NCBI GenBank assembly: GCA_024291935.2
Contig: CM044320.1
Location: forward strand, 27,558,001 to 27,622,000
Length of the DNA: 64,000 bases
Direction: 5' to 3'
From: Okapia johnstoni
Lineage: Eukaryota; Chordata; Mammalia; Artiodactyla; Giraffidae
Below are positions 39,518-52,452 of the stretch, in pieces. Each line of letters starts with the position of its first letter. Positions within the stretch are counted from its first letter, which is position 1. The translations under genes were made by a program, and so were the position numbers. Under the pieces are notes generated by a model. The model made no database searches and had not been told where the DNA came from. It saw nothing but the letters and a program-made list of their open reading frames with translations.

Positions 39518-39536
39518 TGAGGCTGCTTATAGATTC

Positions 39537-39744
39537 CCTAAAGCAGCAATCCCCAACCTACTGGGCACCAGGGACTGGTTTCATGGAAGACCATTTTTCC
39601 ACAGATCGGGTAGAGGGTTGATTTCAGGATGATTCAAGAACATTACATTTATTGTGCACTTTTTATTTCTATTATTATTTCATCCGCTCCACCTCAGATC
39701 ATCAAGCATTTGATCCTGGAGGTTGGGGACCCCTGCTCTAAAGC
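39537..39744. mobile_element. Fossil hAT-type DNA transposon with 8-base duplication
   Basis: Ends are inverted: AGCAATCCCCAACCT at the left, and GGTTGGGGACCCCTGC at the right. They are flanked by CCTAAAGC (39537-39544) and TCTAAAGC (39737-39744), 7 of 8 identical. Internal GGGACTGGTTTCATGGAAGA and TTATTGTGCACTTTTTATTT match a widespread mammalian non-autonomous repeat. The centre is deleted. The hAT assignment rests on the 8-base duplication and TIR form. Confidence 0.7.
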
Positions 39745-39772
39745 TTCCAAAGGCTGGAAAAGTGTGATTAGT

Positions 39773-39870
39773 CTTTTTTTTTTTAATTTATTTATTTATT
39801 TTAGTTGGGGGCTAATTACTTTACAATATTGTAGTAGTTTTTGCCATACAGAAATGATTAGTCATTTTAT
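39773..39870 (-). mobile_element. L1 3' end remnant
   Basis: TTATTTTAGTTGGGGGCTAA, TTACTTTACAATATTGTAGT and TTTGCCATACAGAAATGATT are the reverse complement of the ruminant L1 terminus. Confidence 0.8.
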
Positions 39871-41511
39871 ATTCATGATACTATGAGAAAAGGCACTGGC
39901 CAATTTTAATCAGAGGTTTAGAAAGTGACAAAAATTGAACTAAACTATAAACATAAAACTCTTAAGGTAAAGTTATTAAGTACTTTGATGGAAAAAGGTG
40001 TTAAGATAATGGAATGACCTCAGAAAATATTAGGAATCCCATTGAAATACTCAATTTTATCATAATAGAAGCTAGTTTAAATTTATATGAGTGAATGTAT
40101 ATCAAATTAATTTACTTTACTTTTCTGATAGTTTATATAACAGCAATACATGAAAAAACTAATAAAAATAGCATTTTATTTGACACATTACCAACAGAAC
40201 ATGAAGGGATCTTCCCCACATGCCCTTACCCCTACCATACTTGAAACCTTGTGTTTGGTGCTGTAAACATCTCTCATAAGAGGAATCTCGAGGTAGTGGA
40301 GATGGGTTAATGACAGGCATCAGTAGTGACCTAAAAGGCCAGGAAACAAGTACAAATATGTACCCTAAGGAAAAACAGAGGTAATAACTCTCTTTAGATA
40401 CTTAAAAGACTGAAATACAAATTTAGGATTAGGTTTATCATGACGTTGTACAGCTTAAAGAAGAGAAATTATGTAAGATACTTACTACAGGATTTGCTTT
40501 ATTAAAAAAAAAAAAAATAGCTTCCCTAAAAATAGACATGACTATACCCAGTCTATAGAAGTTATAAGGAGACCGACTTTAGGTCAATGTCAAAAAGAAA
40601 TTTGTACTCCCAAAGTCATCCAGAAATAAGATGAGGCCTCTTAGTAAGTAACAAATCACCTTTCACCACAGATATTTAAAGAAAGAATTTTTTGAGTATT
40701 ATAGATAAGACTCATTAAAAAAAGGTTTATACTTTCTAGAAAAGATTGCGTTTTCTTGGAACTAATTGATATTCAGTCCTGAAATATTGACTATAGATAA
40801 AATGTTAAAGAAAAGCAACTTGTAATAATTCCATTACATATGTAGGCATAACCATTGTTGCTACTTTGGTATAATTCCTTCATTAATGTTGCTAGGTAAT
40901 TTCGGGCATTCGATCTGATTTTTTTTTTCCCAGAAAGATGAATTAGTTCAAAATAAAAACACACAGTAGTACTTATACAGTAGTACTATTAAACATAGAA
41001 AAATAAGAATATCAGAAACAATATAACCACAGAAGACATAATTCAACCCAAAGCTGGGATAAAGTACTAACTTTAATTGAGGAATAAGTTATTTTAAACT
41101 TTCTAACAGATGAGACAAAAAAAGGCAAACATGATAGATTATCTGGTGGATATTTATGTCCAGCATTGCCTTTTAAGATGCATTTATATTCTAATATAAG
41201 GAACAGTGACTAGTGTGATGAGAGAGATCATCTACTGAGACATAAACCATTTCTGGTAGTCCCCCAGATCGAATACCAAACCCTCAAGATTACCAAAGGG
41301 TAAGTAGTGACAAAGCAGTCCTATAGGAATCTTAGTAATTTGGGTAAAATCTTTTAGCAGTCAAGTACAGATAGAGTTCACACATCAATGCCCAGCTTCT
41401 TGCATATTTGCACATTTTAGATGCCAAGTGAATGGTGACTTAATTTGTATTTTATCCTTTCCTTGTCGTTTGCCTTTCTAGTTAACCATGTTGCTACATT
41501 CCTATTTCTAG

Positions 41512-41799
<288 letters not shown>

Positions 41800-42117
41800 T
41801 AGGATTGTTTTCTTACATAGGTTCTGATAAAGTTGATGCTTCTCATGAGTTACTTAGTTGAGTCCACACATCGTCTACTGAATTGATTATGGATACTCCC
41901 CCCTTCCCAAATATCACCATCATAATTACAGATTATGGAATCTATTATAATATGTTCAAAGGTATGTTCTCTGTCATGAATTAAAAAGAAAAAGTAGTCA
42001 AAGTCTATTTTTCATAGTATCTTAATGATTTAGCAGTGAAAGGAATCTCAGGTACCATCTAGACCAACATAGGCCTTTACTGGTGTGGTTGGGAAGAGAT
42101 GCTGAAGTGGTAAGAGG

Positions 42118-42960
42118 TAGTAATCACTCACTCATCAAATGTTTATTAAGCACCTACTCTGTGGCAGGCATTTTTCCAGGTACTAAACATAGAACCATGA
42201 ACAAATCAGGCCAAAAAAAAAAAAAAATCATTCAGTCCTTGCCCTTTTTGACTTGTGTTTCCAGTGGGGTCCGCAGACACTAGGGAAGACTAATCAGTAA
42301 ATCTGTAATATGTTAGATGCTGATAAATGCTAAAAAGGATATGAAATATTGCACAGAAAGATTAAAATCGTAGACAAGATAGCCATGGAAGGTCTAAATA
42401 AGAACGGTGTTTTTAAAAAAACCTAAACTTTGAAAGAAGCAAGGGAGTGATCCATGGAAACAGTTGTGGACAAAGCATTTCAAGGAGAGAGGCAAGACAG
42501 CCTCGTAAGGTTCTGCTGTGGACATTGGCTGGGTGTTCGGGAAGCACCAGGTGTGCTGAGAGGCTGGAGCAGAGGAAGTGGGTGGAGAGCAGCAGGGGGA
42601 GACAGTGGGGACCCAGGTGATAGAGGGTTAGAAGGTAGGGCTCTGCAGAATGGAGTTAGGCTTTTTCTCTGAGTAAGATGGGAAGCCATCAGAGGTTTTG
42701 AACAGAAGACTTAGTTGATTCAACTTACGTTTTATTGGATTGCTTCAGCTATTGCATGGAGAATCTTCTGGAGTTTGGGGTGAGCAAGGGTGTAAGCAGG
42801 GCAGTGTGTTAAGAGGCTCTTGAAATCATCCAAGTGAGAGATGACTGAGGCGTTGGACCAGGGCAGTGACAGTAACGACAGTGAGAAGTGGTCACATCTG
42901 GTTTGATTTTGCAGTGTATCGTACAGCCATTCCAATCTCTTCATCTCTTGAAATATTCTC
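42118..42960 (-). mobile_element. L2 LINE 3' region
   Basis: Reverse complement of L2: AAATGTTTATTAAGCACCTA, CTCTGTGGCAGGCATTTTTC, then AGTAAGATGGGAAGCCATCA, TTACGTTTTATTGGATTGCT and ATCATCCAAGTGAGAGATGA. The longest L2 piece in the window; it holds the spurious frames at 42454-42689. Confidence 0.8.
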
Positions 42961-44174
42961 TGCTGTTACTCCTGCCATAGGGACAAGGACAATTAGGAAA
43001 ACCAATAACCTTTATAGTGACATTGCACAAATATTGTTACTGTTTTCATGGAAACATAGTATGCAGTTTCTATCTACCTTCATCAAACACAGTCTTACTA
43101 CTGGTAGTTTTCAAAGCCCTTCCCAAAAATATTACCAGTGAAAGACACCATGATCATTTGTTCCTGTTTTTTAGCAGTCAGGAAAATGCATGACATAGTT
43201 CATTTTGGCCATCTTGTAAAGAGATAGTCTAATGTGGATATTAACCTATTCACCCTCACATAAATGCCCTGTTATAAGCTCACATAAGCAGAGAAAAAGA
43301 ACTCATTATTAACCACAGGCTGGGGAGAGAGGGGCAAATTTGGGTTTAGGTCAGATTTTGCTTAAGTTCTTACCCATATATTAATGTTGATACAGAATGA
43401 GAGGAAAACCAGATGTTGTTTTTCTTCAGTATTCTATTCTCAAGGTAATTTTATTTTATTCCTCTGATGCTTATAAAAAGATTTCTATTAAAAATTCTGT
43501 GCTGATCTTGGCATTCAGAGTTAGGAGCCAAGCTAGGATTCATGGATTATTTATTCATTTTCTCCTTTAATAAACATGCATGATTTTTTTTTTTTTTCAT
43601 TCAAAGAGCCAGGTAATTTGCTGTCTGACTAAGGACTGGGCAGTTTGTACACTGAATGTTATTGCAAAGTGTGGTCGGCTTAGTCTCTGGAAAAGCTTTG
43701 TTCCCATGGGCCCTACCTGATTGCTATTTGAACTCAAATACATTGAAACAACACACACATAATCTACGCATCAAGAATTAAAGTACCTAGGTTAGGAAAT
43801 TCAACAGGCTCAACCTATTAATATTGGCTTTAGCAGCAAATGCTAAACATCCATTTTGTCTCTGTTCTGTAGAGTTGGGTGGTCATACTGACTCCCAGAT
43901 TCTAATGTGTTACTCTCCTGACATTCCCATTTTTAATCATGCTCACTAAAGCGGGAATGAGAATTCTGTGGATTCTGTTTACTAATGGCTTCTAAACGTC
44001 AACTGGTCACCTTACATTAAAATTTAAGACATCATCAGCGATGATTTGATAACCATAGGTTTTGAAAAATTACCTTTGAAGTTTCCCATTATAGCCAAGA
44101 AAATGATAAATATTGAGCAGCATTAGTGTTTAGAAAAATCTGGCCACAAGGAATTCTAGAAATGGAATTGGTGA

Positions 44175-44330
44175 CCACCCAGTTCAGCTGCCTCATTTTA
44201 CAAAACTCTACACTGAGGCTGAAGAGTTTAACTGGCATCACAAGGTGTAGATGGTTTCTGCAGAACCAGAAAGGAAACTCAGGTTTCCTCAGTTTTAACT
44301 CTATTATTACTGACTCTTAGTAATTTTAAT
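44175..44330 (-). mobile_element. MIR-like fragment
   Basis: CACCCAGTTCAGCTGCCTCA and TTTACAAAACTCTACACTGA, followed by an eroded region, resemble a reversed MIR-family core. Confidence 0.5.
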
Positions 44331-46029
44331 TTCAGGATTCATAATGACTGAGATGGTTAACTTGATTTATCCTAGAATTTAGATTTCAGAAAAAATGTGA
44401 ATTAAATATGCACTGATAATTTCAGCAATCTGCTTAACTTGTAGATCTCTCAGGAAATACAGCATAAAATGTTTCAATATGGTATCCTAGGGAAAGAAGG
44501 CTTTTTTCCTCACATCATAATTAAATCTGAAAGATTCCTACAGTGAACTAAGAGGTTTCTAATGAAGTACTAAGCTGCATTTAGAATTTGAGCAATGAAA
44601 GGACCTTTGTTCTCAGTTCAAAAGGTTCCAGTGCTGAACAATTTGGCTCCCAATACAGGCATGTTTTAGACCACCTGCGGACTCTAATCTACGCAAATTT
44701 ATTTGGTACAAACTCCCTTCTACGTCACCTTATTCAGTTTAATTCCGAGAGGTTTATTGCTAAGAGAACAGTTGCTCTCATGGGGGCTGCCCTGAAAAGA
44801 AAAAGAGAAAAAATGAGCTTTTGTTAGCTTCTTCCCTGTGAATTCACTGCCATGAATGTGTATAACTTTCAGATGGACTAATCACCTGGAGCAGCAGAGT
44901 ATGTCCTATGTCTGATTCAAGTCCATCCTTCAGCCAGTGATTCACCTATAAATGTCCTGACTCAAAGGATTAGGTTAAAAAGTATGTTGACATGTAAAGA
45001 TTCTCAACAGTAACTGATTTGAACTTAACTGCAATAAAAACAATGTAGAAAAAGACAAGTAGATAACTTTGGTAGAAGAGTAATTTTCAAGGTTTGCTCT
45101 TAAATATTAATAGAGGCATACATTTTATTGGTTTCTATAGAAAGAGTTCAGATTGTTTTAAATTTTAGTTTATTTATTTCCCTCGTTAAGGAACTTATAA
45201 TTGAAGAAAGTGATATTATACTCCATGCTGTCTGCCTGTACACATGCCTGTCACTTACCTGGAATGCTTACTCACCCAGTATATTTCATTCACGTAATTT
45301 ACACATCCTTTGGGAAAAGTCTTAGCTATTCCCTCACATGTTGAGTACCTGATGTTGCCATACTTTGATGTGTCAGAGAGAAATTGTGCTGCATATTCTT
45401 AAAAATGATGAGGAAGACTTTCTTCAAGACTCTTGTAATAGGAAAGAGACATTAGACTCAACTGATTGAAACAAAGGCGGGAGAGTTTTTACACACTGGG
45501 ATAAGCTGGTGATAAAAGTACTGGAGGACCTTGGAGGGGAGTTGGTCGATATGATTGGGCCACTTATGTTTGTTGATTGATTCTTATTGAAGTTAGCCTT
45601 CTTCCCTCCCGTGGAGATGTGGGGGAAGGGACCCCGTCTTTCTGAATAATTGCATTTCAAAGAACTGGGTCTCAGGTCCTCGAGAAAAATGTTTCCTGGG
45701 TTGTCAAACTAGTGAGGCTGGGAGATTTTTCTACACTACATAGGAGCAGAACAAGAAATTGCAATTACAAGTTTTATAAAGTAGATGCTTTAAGAAAAAA
45801 GAGATCAGGGTCCTAGAGTCTGGAAGAAACCTGTCTAAAGTTTAATGAACATGAGGGAAACATTAAGGCTCTCTTGATCACTATAGGTCTATCATAAAAC
45901 ATAGCAAGTGTATTTCAGTTTTGGTCTTCTGGGCCCTCTCTCCTATAGATGGTAAGCTCCTTTAAGGCAAACTCTGAGACTCACTGGCTTTTGTTTCTGT
46001 CACATCCAGAAAACTGCCATATCAGTTCC

Positions 46030-46251
46030 TGTGTGTCATGCTCGGTTGCTAAGTCATGTTTTACTCTTTGCAACCCCCGTGGACTGTAGCCCACCAGGCT
46101 CCTCTCTCCATAGGGTTTCCCAGGCAAGAATACTCTAGTGGGTTGCCATTTCCTTCTCCAGGGGATCTTCCTGACTCAAAGATCAAACTCACATCTCCCA
46201 CATCTCCTGCGTTGCAGGTGGATTCTTTACCACTGAGCCACTAGGGAAGCC
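46030..46251 (-). mobile_element. Bov-tA SINE
   Basis: Minus-strand copy from GCTCGGTTGCTAAGTCATGT to TGAGCCACTAGGGAAGCCCT. Confidence 0.92.
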
Positions 46252-46959
46252 CTGCTTGTCAGTTAGTAGGTGGTAAAGATAAGCTTATTCGTATCATGAA
46301 TAATATAACATAGAAAATAATATTTTTTTTAATTCTTGCTTATGACTACCTATATCCATTACCCCTGTCATTCATTCAGCTAATTTCCTTATGTGTCTCT
46401 ATGGTTCAAAAGCAACGTAATTTAGTGTCCTTTTTCTGAACTGTTTTTAAAATTGATCTTAACATTTTATAAAGTACAAGAAAAAAATTTATAATAAGAT
46501 TGTTGAAGGAATCATCAGCATTTCCACGAAAATTTCGGTTGATGGCATATCTCATAGCCATCAGCTTTATTTGTTTGTTGTTACTATTTGTTTCTGTTTC
46601 CTTCCAGATTATTCATGGTAAATCATTACTATTTGATTAAGTACCTCAAATTGCCTTGCAGATCATCCTGGTAACTTGTAATGTTAACTCTCTAATATAG
46701 TCTCAAATCAGAATTTCCTGTGAACCACTTTTTCTTACCTTTATTATATTTATCACTTTATTGTATCAACACTTGACCATTTACTTGGTACTGTGGAACA
46801 GAAACTAGAAAGAACACAATTCACTTAGTAAAACTTCTGTCCATGGAGAAGTTCACAGTCCAACGTGAGAACCTTGCCCTAACTTCCAAATTCTCAGCCT
46901 GTGTCTAAAATGATCACTCAAATGGAGGCTCATTATAATCTGGTTGCTTAGACAAGAAC

Positions 46960-47330
46960 AGCTGCCTGCTTAACCTCTCTGCCTGGAGATTTGCCAGTCC
47001 CTGCATGTTCAACATATTCCTCAAATCTACTTCTCACCTATTGTCCCCTTTCTCAGTTCATCTTGTCACTCACCGTTCACATCAGAGAGCTCAGGGTTGT
47101 CTATGATTCCTCCCTTTTTTCCTTATAGCTGCCAAGTCCTATTGATTATACCTCACAAATGTATCTCACGTTTACCTATGCATCTTCATTTCCATTATCC
47201 CCATCTTAGTCCAAGCCACCGTCATCATGAGGCATCCTCCCAGCTAAGTCATTTCCCTCTCTTCCTGCCAGTTTCAAAGACTTTGTACAACTCAGTATAA
47301 TTGTCCCTATTTGCTCACTCTCTATCTTCC
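46960..47330 (+). mobile_element. L2 LINE fragment
   Basis: CCAAGTCCTATTGATTATAC, TTCCATTATCCCCATCTTAG and TCCAAGCCACCGTCATCATG match the L2 region upstream of its 3' end. Confidence 0.65.
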
Positions 47331-47779
47331 CACTGGAATCAAAGCTCACTGCTTGAAGAGTTCAAAATTAATTTTTTTAGTCCACAGGAAGCATAACAGT
47401 ATTATCAAAAAATGCCTTTAAAAAAAACTTTTATGAGTTGAATTGGTTGACAAAGCAAAGAACGATGTAAGAAGAAATTATCCCAATAATCTAGGTGGAA
47501 ATCTTGAGAGCCTGAATGGAGTGGGAGTAATAATTCCAAGATACAAACAGAACCTTGTATTGGATATTACAAGATGTTGAATACTGTTTACAGTACGTCT
47601 CACTGATACTTTAATGCTTCTTGCCATCTTCCTCTTATTTCCCCACTCTCAAAAATGATAATTATGATACACACATCAAGTGTACACATACCATTTGGTA
47701 CTTAACTCCTATGAATAAGATGGAAAAACTGCCATGTACTTAACACACAAATAAGCAGTCTAATTTGGTGCTTTCTCAG

Positions 47780-48009
47780 GAAAGAAAATTTTCAAAAGGA
47801 GGAAAGTCTACTGTCAAATAACTCAGCACCTCCTGCAGAACCACAAGATGTGGAAGAAAGTCATTGAGGAGGAACAGCGGTTGGCGGGCATAGAGGACCA
47901 GTCCCCTCAGCAGCATCCCTCAGAACAGATCCAGGCCATCAGGGAAGAAGATGAAGAAAAGGGGAAGCAGAAAGGAGAGGAGACCCCAGCCCCAAAGCCA
48001 AACCAGTGA
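47780..48009 (+). CDS. PDE3A: PDE3A terminal coding exon (exon 16)
   Basis: Coding part of the last exon (acceptor TTTCTCAG), 230 bases including the stop. It completes Arg546 and encodes residues 547-621, ending in TGA at 48007-48009. It reads [20 protein letters not shown], then [16 protein letters not shown] and an acidic, Gln/Glu/Lys-rich tail ending KPNQ. The basic start is followed by a predicted helix, matching the C-terminus of PDE3A. The total of 621 visible residues fits a protein of about 1135-1141 residues whose first 514 or so are encoded outside the window. Confidence 0.98.
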
Positions 48010-48409
48010 CAATGGATAGAATGAGCTGTTTCCAGTTACTTGTCACACAGACTCTCTTCAAGCCAGCACAACACTTAGACACAACACTGTAGAAATACAA
48101 GAAGATGGGCAAATGGCTACGGCATTTTGGGATTCTTCGCATTTTATGTGTTTATTTTTACAGTGACGTACATGATTTAAAAAACTCTCACTCAGAGAAG
48201 CTTTCACATTGTAACACCAGCTTCCAAGGATTTTCTTTTTTTTAAAGGAAGAAGTATATATGTGTGTATGTATATAAGCTCTCACGTAGATCCATGTAAA
48301 ACATATTCACAGACACACATGCAAACACACAGACACACTGAAAGCTGGGATTCCTGGCCCCACAATTTAGTAACGTTCATATTAAGATATATAGTGGTCA
48401 CTGTGATAT

Positions 48410-48415
48410 AATAAA
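48410..48415 (+). promoter_or_regulatory. Possible proximal poly(A) signal
   Basis: AATAAA 401 bases after the stop codon, with GU-containing sequence only weakly present downstream. It could give a short 3' UTR isoform. Confidence 0.3.
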
Positions 48416-51400
48416 TCATCATAAAGGAAAAAAATGAAGGAAAACAAATCACAAAGGAGATGGTGCAGCTTAGCCCAGAAGCAGTACGGCAAATGAAGTT
48501 ATGACTAAGGAGCGTTTGCTCTTAGTCCTGAGGGATGAAAGTTCCAGAGCATTGTTTGAATTCTGATACATCCTGCCAACATTGTATGCGTGTGTGAGAG
48601 AGAGAAAGAAGTGATGCTCAGGTGTATGTACGTTTGTGGGCACCTAAAGAGAGAATTGGCTTTGGTCGTTCACAGCATGGCTGCAGCAGACAACTCAGCA
48701 CAGGTGAACAAACAGGATGAAGTGCACTCTGGAGTGTCTCCGCCTCCATTTGGCTTCAGTAGAAGCCCCTCTGCAGACGGAGGGAATTGGCAGGATGAGG
48801 GACAGGGCCACAGGTCTGGTTCTCCTGTTGTCACCAGCCTTAAGCCCGGAAGACTGAGGCATTTTCCAGTCTAGTCGCCGAATGAATGTATAGGAGCTGT
48901 TTGTGAGTGTGTCTGTCATTCACCTAAGATCAGTTCGCCATGGAAGGGGATGGCATTCTTTACACAGAAACACCTCAGAAGGAGCTGGAGTCAGGTCTTT
49001 TCATCAGGTGAGAATTCTAAACAGTAGCCAGAGAAGACCTGGGAAACCACTCTTCACTGGGCTCTCCCATGTCTTAATTTGCTGCAAAATGTGTGGTAGG
49101 AAAAGGAAGGCAAACAGAAACCCACTCTGAGATAGATGGTGAGAGATGAAGGGGAAAAATGTCAACCTAGGGTTTGGTATTTATTGACATAGTGAAAGCC
49201 TGATTCTTGGCAGCTGTTGAAGGTTGACTTTTAGTTGGCTAAAGCTGCATGGACAACCCTGTTGTATTCCATGAGGGGTGTGATGGGGTGGCCTGTATGT
49301 GCAACCTGGCCCACTGTCACGTTTCTTTTGGCAGGGAGGACTCAAGAGGGATTTGGGGGGATTGGGCCTATCATTGAAAGTCTTTTTTTCTTTGTTTTTG
49401 GTTTGTTTATCTACACTTGTTTATGCTGTGAGCCAAACCTCTATTTAAAAAGTTGATACTCACTTTCAATATTTTATTTCATATTATTATATATTTGTCA
49501 TGAATAGTTATCTTGATGTAAATACAAAGATTTGTTTGTGTTTCTGTAGATAGTCAACTTTTTTTTTAAGGGAAAAGGGAAACATTTTTATAAAGTTCTA
49601 CTTTAATCACCATTTTTATACATTGTAGCTATCTCCAAGCCCAGTAAGAGTGATGGTTCATTTGCATGAGGTCCATGAACACCCACTCATCTACCTGTTC
49701 TAATTTAAATAATCATCTGATACAGTTATTTTATGCCAATTAAATGAGGATGCTGCAAACAACGTTTTTTCACTAGTAAGTAACTTCGGGTAACTCTTGG
49801 ATCCGTGTCTCCCAAGCAAAAGACCGTCTTAATCCTGAATGTTTATAATCAGTGTCCCTTTCTCCCCAAGACTTTTGGCTGATAACTTTTCCTTCAGTAC
49901 AGTACTATATTCAAGCCTGTTCATCATCTAAACAACCTTAGCTTCAAGTTAATCTTGCTTCTAATTTCTACTTTTTATTTCCTCTGAAATCATAGAAAAG
50001 AGTGTTTACATTGAAATGCCTTTGTTTCTCATGAATGGATACTCTTCCCTTCTAAAGCAATGAATACAATAATCCATGGCATTCTTAAAGTAAGGCAAAG
50101 ATAGTAGAATCAAAAATAAACAGTTTCAAGACAACTTTCCCAATACATAGGAAAATATGAAAATGACCAAACGGATGTAGATTCTACCTAAATGAGATTT
50201 TTTTTTTTTTTTTTTTTTTTAGCTAATACCAGGTCCTCATTATTCAGGACTTACTGAGTTGTTTTTTTTTCCCTTGTATTGCCTGTGTGTCCCTATGTTT
50301 GCAAAACTTACTGTGAGTCAAATACATTTCCCAAGCAAATTTAACTATTCTCCTTCCGTTGCAAATAACAGAAGGATTTAGAAAAGCACTTATATTCACA
50401 TACCTCTTGTATCTAATTACTTAACAAAGCTAATCTTTTCCCCTGCTCCAAATGCCATAAATATAAAAGTCAAGGAAAAAAATAGGTGTTGAGCAAGTTA
50501 AATAGCAGCAAAATACTTCTAAATTCATAATTGTGTATTGGTGGTTTCATCAAAGCTCAGTAACCCCAAGTAGGAGCCAACCTGGCTGCCAGAGTAGAAG
50601 TCTAAGCACATGGCCTGATTTTCGTTTTGTTTAAAGTACGTGAAATAATGATAGCCAAAGCAGTGAGAACCTTTTTATTCCAGAACTGTGCTCATCAGTC
50701 CAGGCAGATTAACCATTTGTTCTTCCAAGATGAATTGCCCATGTGTTAAAGCTAAAAGTCAGTTCAAAAAAGGAATGGAGATTCATCAAGTGTGTGACTT
50801 TCATACACCCATACCTACATCCCAAAGGATGCCGAGAGACGTGAAAAGATACTTTCTGCTAGTGATGGTCTCCCTCCCTGTCCTTGGTGACAGCACCCTT
50901 CCAGCTCCGAAGCTTACTTCCTGTGGTGCCAGTGTATTTGTTGTAATTTACTACATTTTTATATGAGCCTAATTATAGGTGCCATTAGATAAACTCAGGT
51001 CTTACAAATGAAGGAATGTCTAGCCCTCTTACAGAAAAGAATTGTATGGACAGCCATGAAGTTAATGGTAGGAAAAGTATGAATTGGTGACCTTGATGCT
51101 TGTGGTCGCTCTCTGTTCAGTAAAAGACCAGGTATACTAAACGTGTCACCAATATTATTTCCTGCATGCTGATAAACTGTCTTTCTGGTTATCAATCTAA
51201 GCCAACTCTGAGGATATATTGTTTCCTTGGTGAAAACACCACTTTAGCATATTTTAAACTATAATTTGTTTCTGTAACTTACATAAGACCTGGTTTTGCT
51301 CTTAGTCGAAAATGAAGACAGTAGCTCTGTACAGGGATTTATCTATGTTGGTCTTCATCTGAGAAGTGAAGGAATTTCCTCATATGATGTTTAAGAAAAT

Positions 51401-51695
51401 ATCTACTTTCTAAACACAGAAATCCCCATTATGTCTGTTCTGTTTTGATGGAATTCCAGAACAAATCCTTACCATTGCAGTCCCAGTAAAACTAAAGATA
51501 AGGCATTGTATGTCAAGCAGGCTTCGTTGCACGTATGTATGGTCATTTCCTCACGCCCTTGCCTCTCTAAGATTTGCAGTGTCCCGTGTCACCTTCCCAG
51601 AGAACTTTCATTGAAGGTAAAAGCTGTGGAAAAGGCATGAGACTCAGGCCTATTCTTTGTTTAAATGATGAAAAAATATAAATTATTTTCTAAGT

Positions 51696-51731
51696 AATAA
51701 AGATATGAAAATTATTATCATTGTAAATAAA
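51696..51731 (+). promoter_or_regulatory. Paired poly(A) signals, likely distal end of PDE3A
   Basis: AATAAA at 51696-51701 and at 51726-51731, with a U/GU-rich stretch (TATTTGTGTTATGG) about 35 bases after the second. Repeats resume about 590 bases further on. Confidence 0.55.
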
Positions 51732-52317
51732 GTCTAAAGTTTGAAACAACTGCTTTACAAACGTGAACTATTTGTGTTATGGACAACTGGCAAATTATGA
51801 GTCAAAAAAATATTTCTTTTCTGCTTTAGGAGGTATTTTGGGTGCTTTCACGTTAGTATAGGGATCTCCACTGTCCTTGCCATTTACAAAATTTCTAAAA
51901 TAATAGTGAAAGCCACAATAAGGGTCTTATAATCCTACTCTTCCATCCTAAGTCTGATTCCTGCTTAATACTTTCCTTTTTTCAAACTGGCAGAAGACTC
52001 CAGTAAAACACAGTCTGTACACTTTCATAGTCTAGAGTGAATAAAATTCTCCATAAAATAATCAGCTAGTGAGTGTGGGAAAAAAAAAATCAATAAAATT
52101 TCAAATGCTAATAGCTCACTTCCCAATATCTGAGCACTATAATGTCTGTATACTCTCAGACCAAACTGAATTCATTTCATCTGCCTTCTCTCCTAACATG
52201 CAGGAGAATACTGCATAACCATTGTTCTAGGTCATTCATTTCTCTCATGATTTCTCTATGAAATAAAACTATGACCTTGCTGATACTGTCTGTCCACCCA
52301 AATGGAACTCTAGGAGA

Positions 52318-52452
52318 CCAGGGTCTTTCCTGGTGGTCCAGTGGTTAAGACTTGATGCTTCCAATGCAGGGGTGTGTGGTGTGGGTTCATTCCCTGGTCA
52401 GCAAATAAAGATCCCACGTGCTGCACTGCATGACCACCCTTCCCCCACCCCC
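52318..52452 (+). mobile_element. CHR-type SINE
   Basis: TCCTGGTGGTCCAGTGGTTA, B box GGGTTCATTCCCTGGTCAGC, and a short body (AAAGATCCCACGTGCTGCAC). Confidence 0.82.

Larger units (their letters stand above)
48010..51750 (+). other. PDE3A: PDE3A 3' UTR (proposed extent)
   Basis: About 3.7 kb after the stop codon without any SINE or LINE, in contrast to the introns and the intergenic part. It ends just after a closely spaced pair of AATAAA signals. It contains AU-rich stretches (for example TATTTAT at 49178-49184) and a T-run of more than 20 at 50198-50220. A transcript of this size agrees with the roughly 7-kb PDE3A mRNA known in human. The exact end is inference; an earlier signal (48410) and later ones exist. 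Confidence 0.6.

Noticed and set aside
42454..42689. Overlapping frames on both strands with GC-richer composition as a gene
   Set aside because: The sequence is a minus-strand L2 remnant (block order matches L2).
48590..48874. A 94-codon frame after the PDE3A stop as an extra gene
   Set aside because: It lies within the proposed 3' UTR, has no recognisable family or domain, and codon use gives no support.
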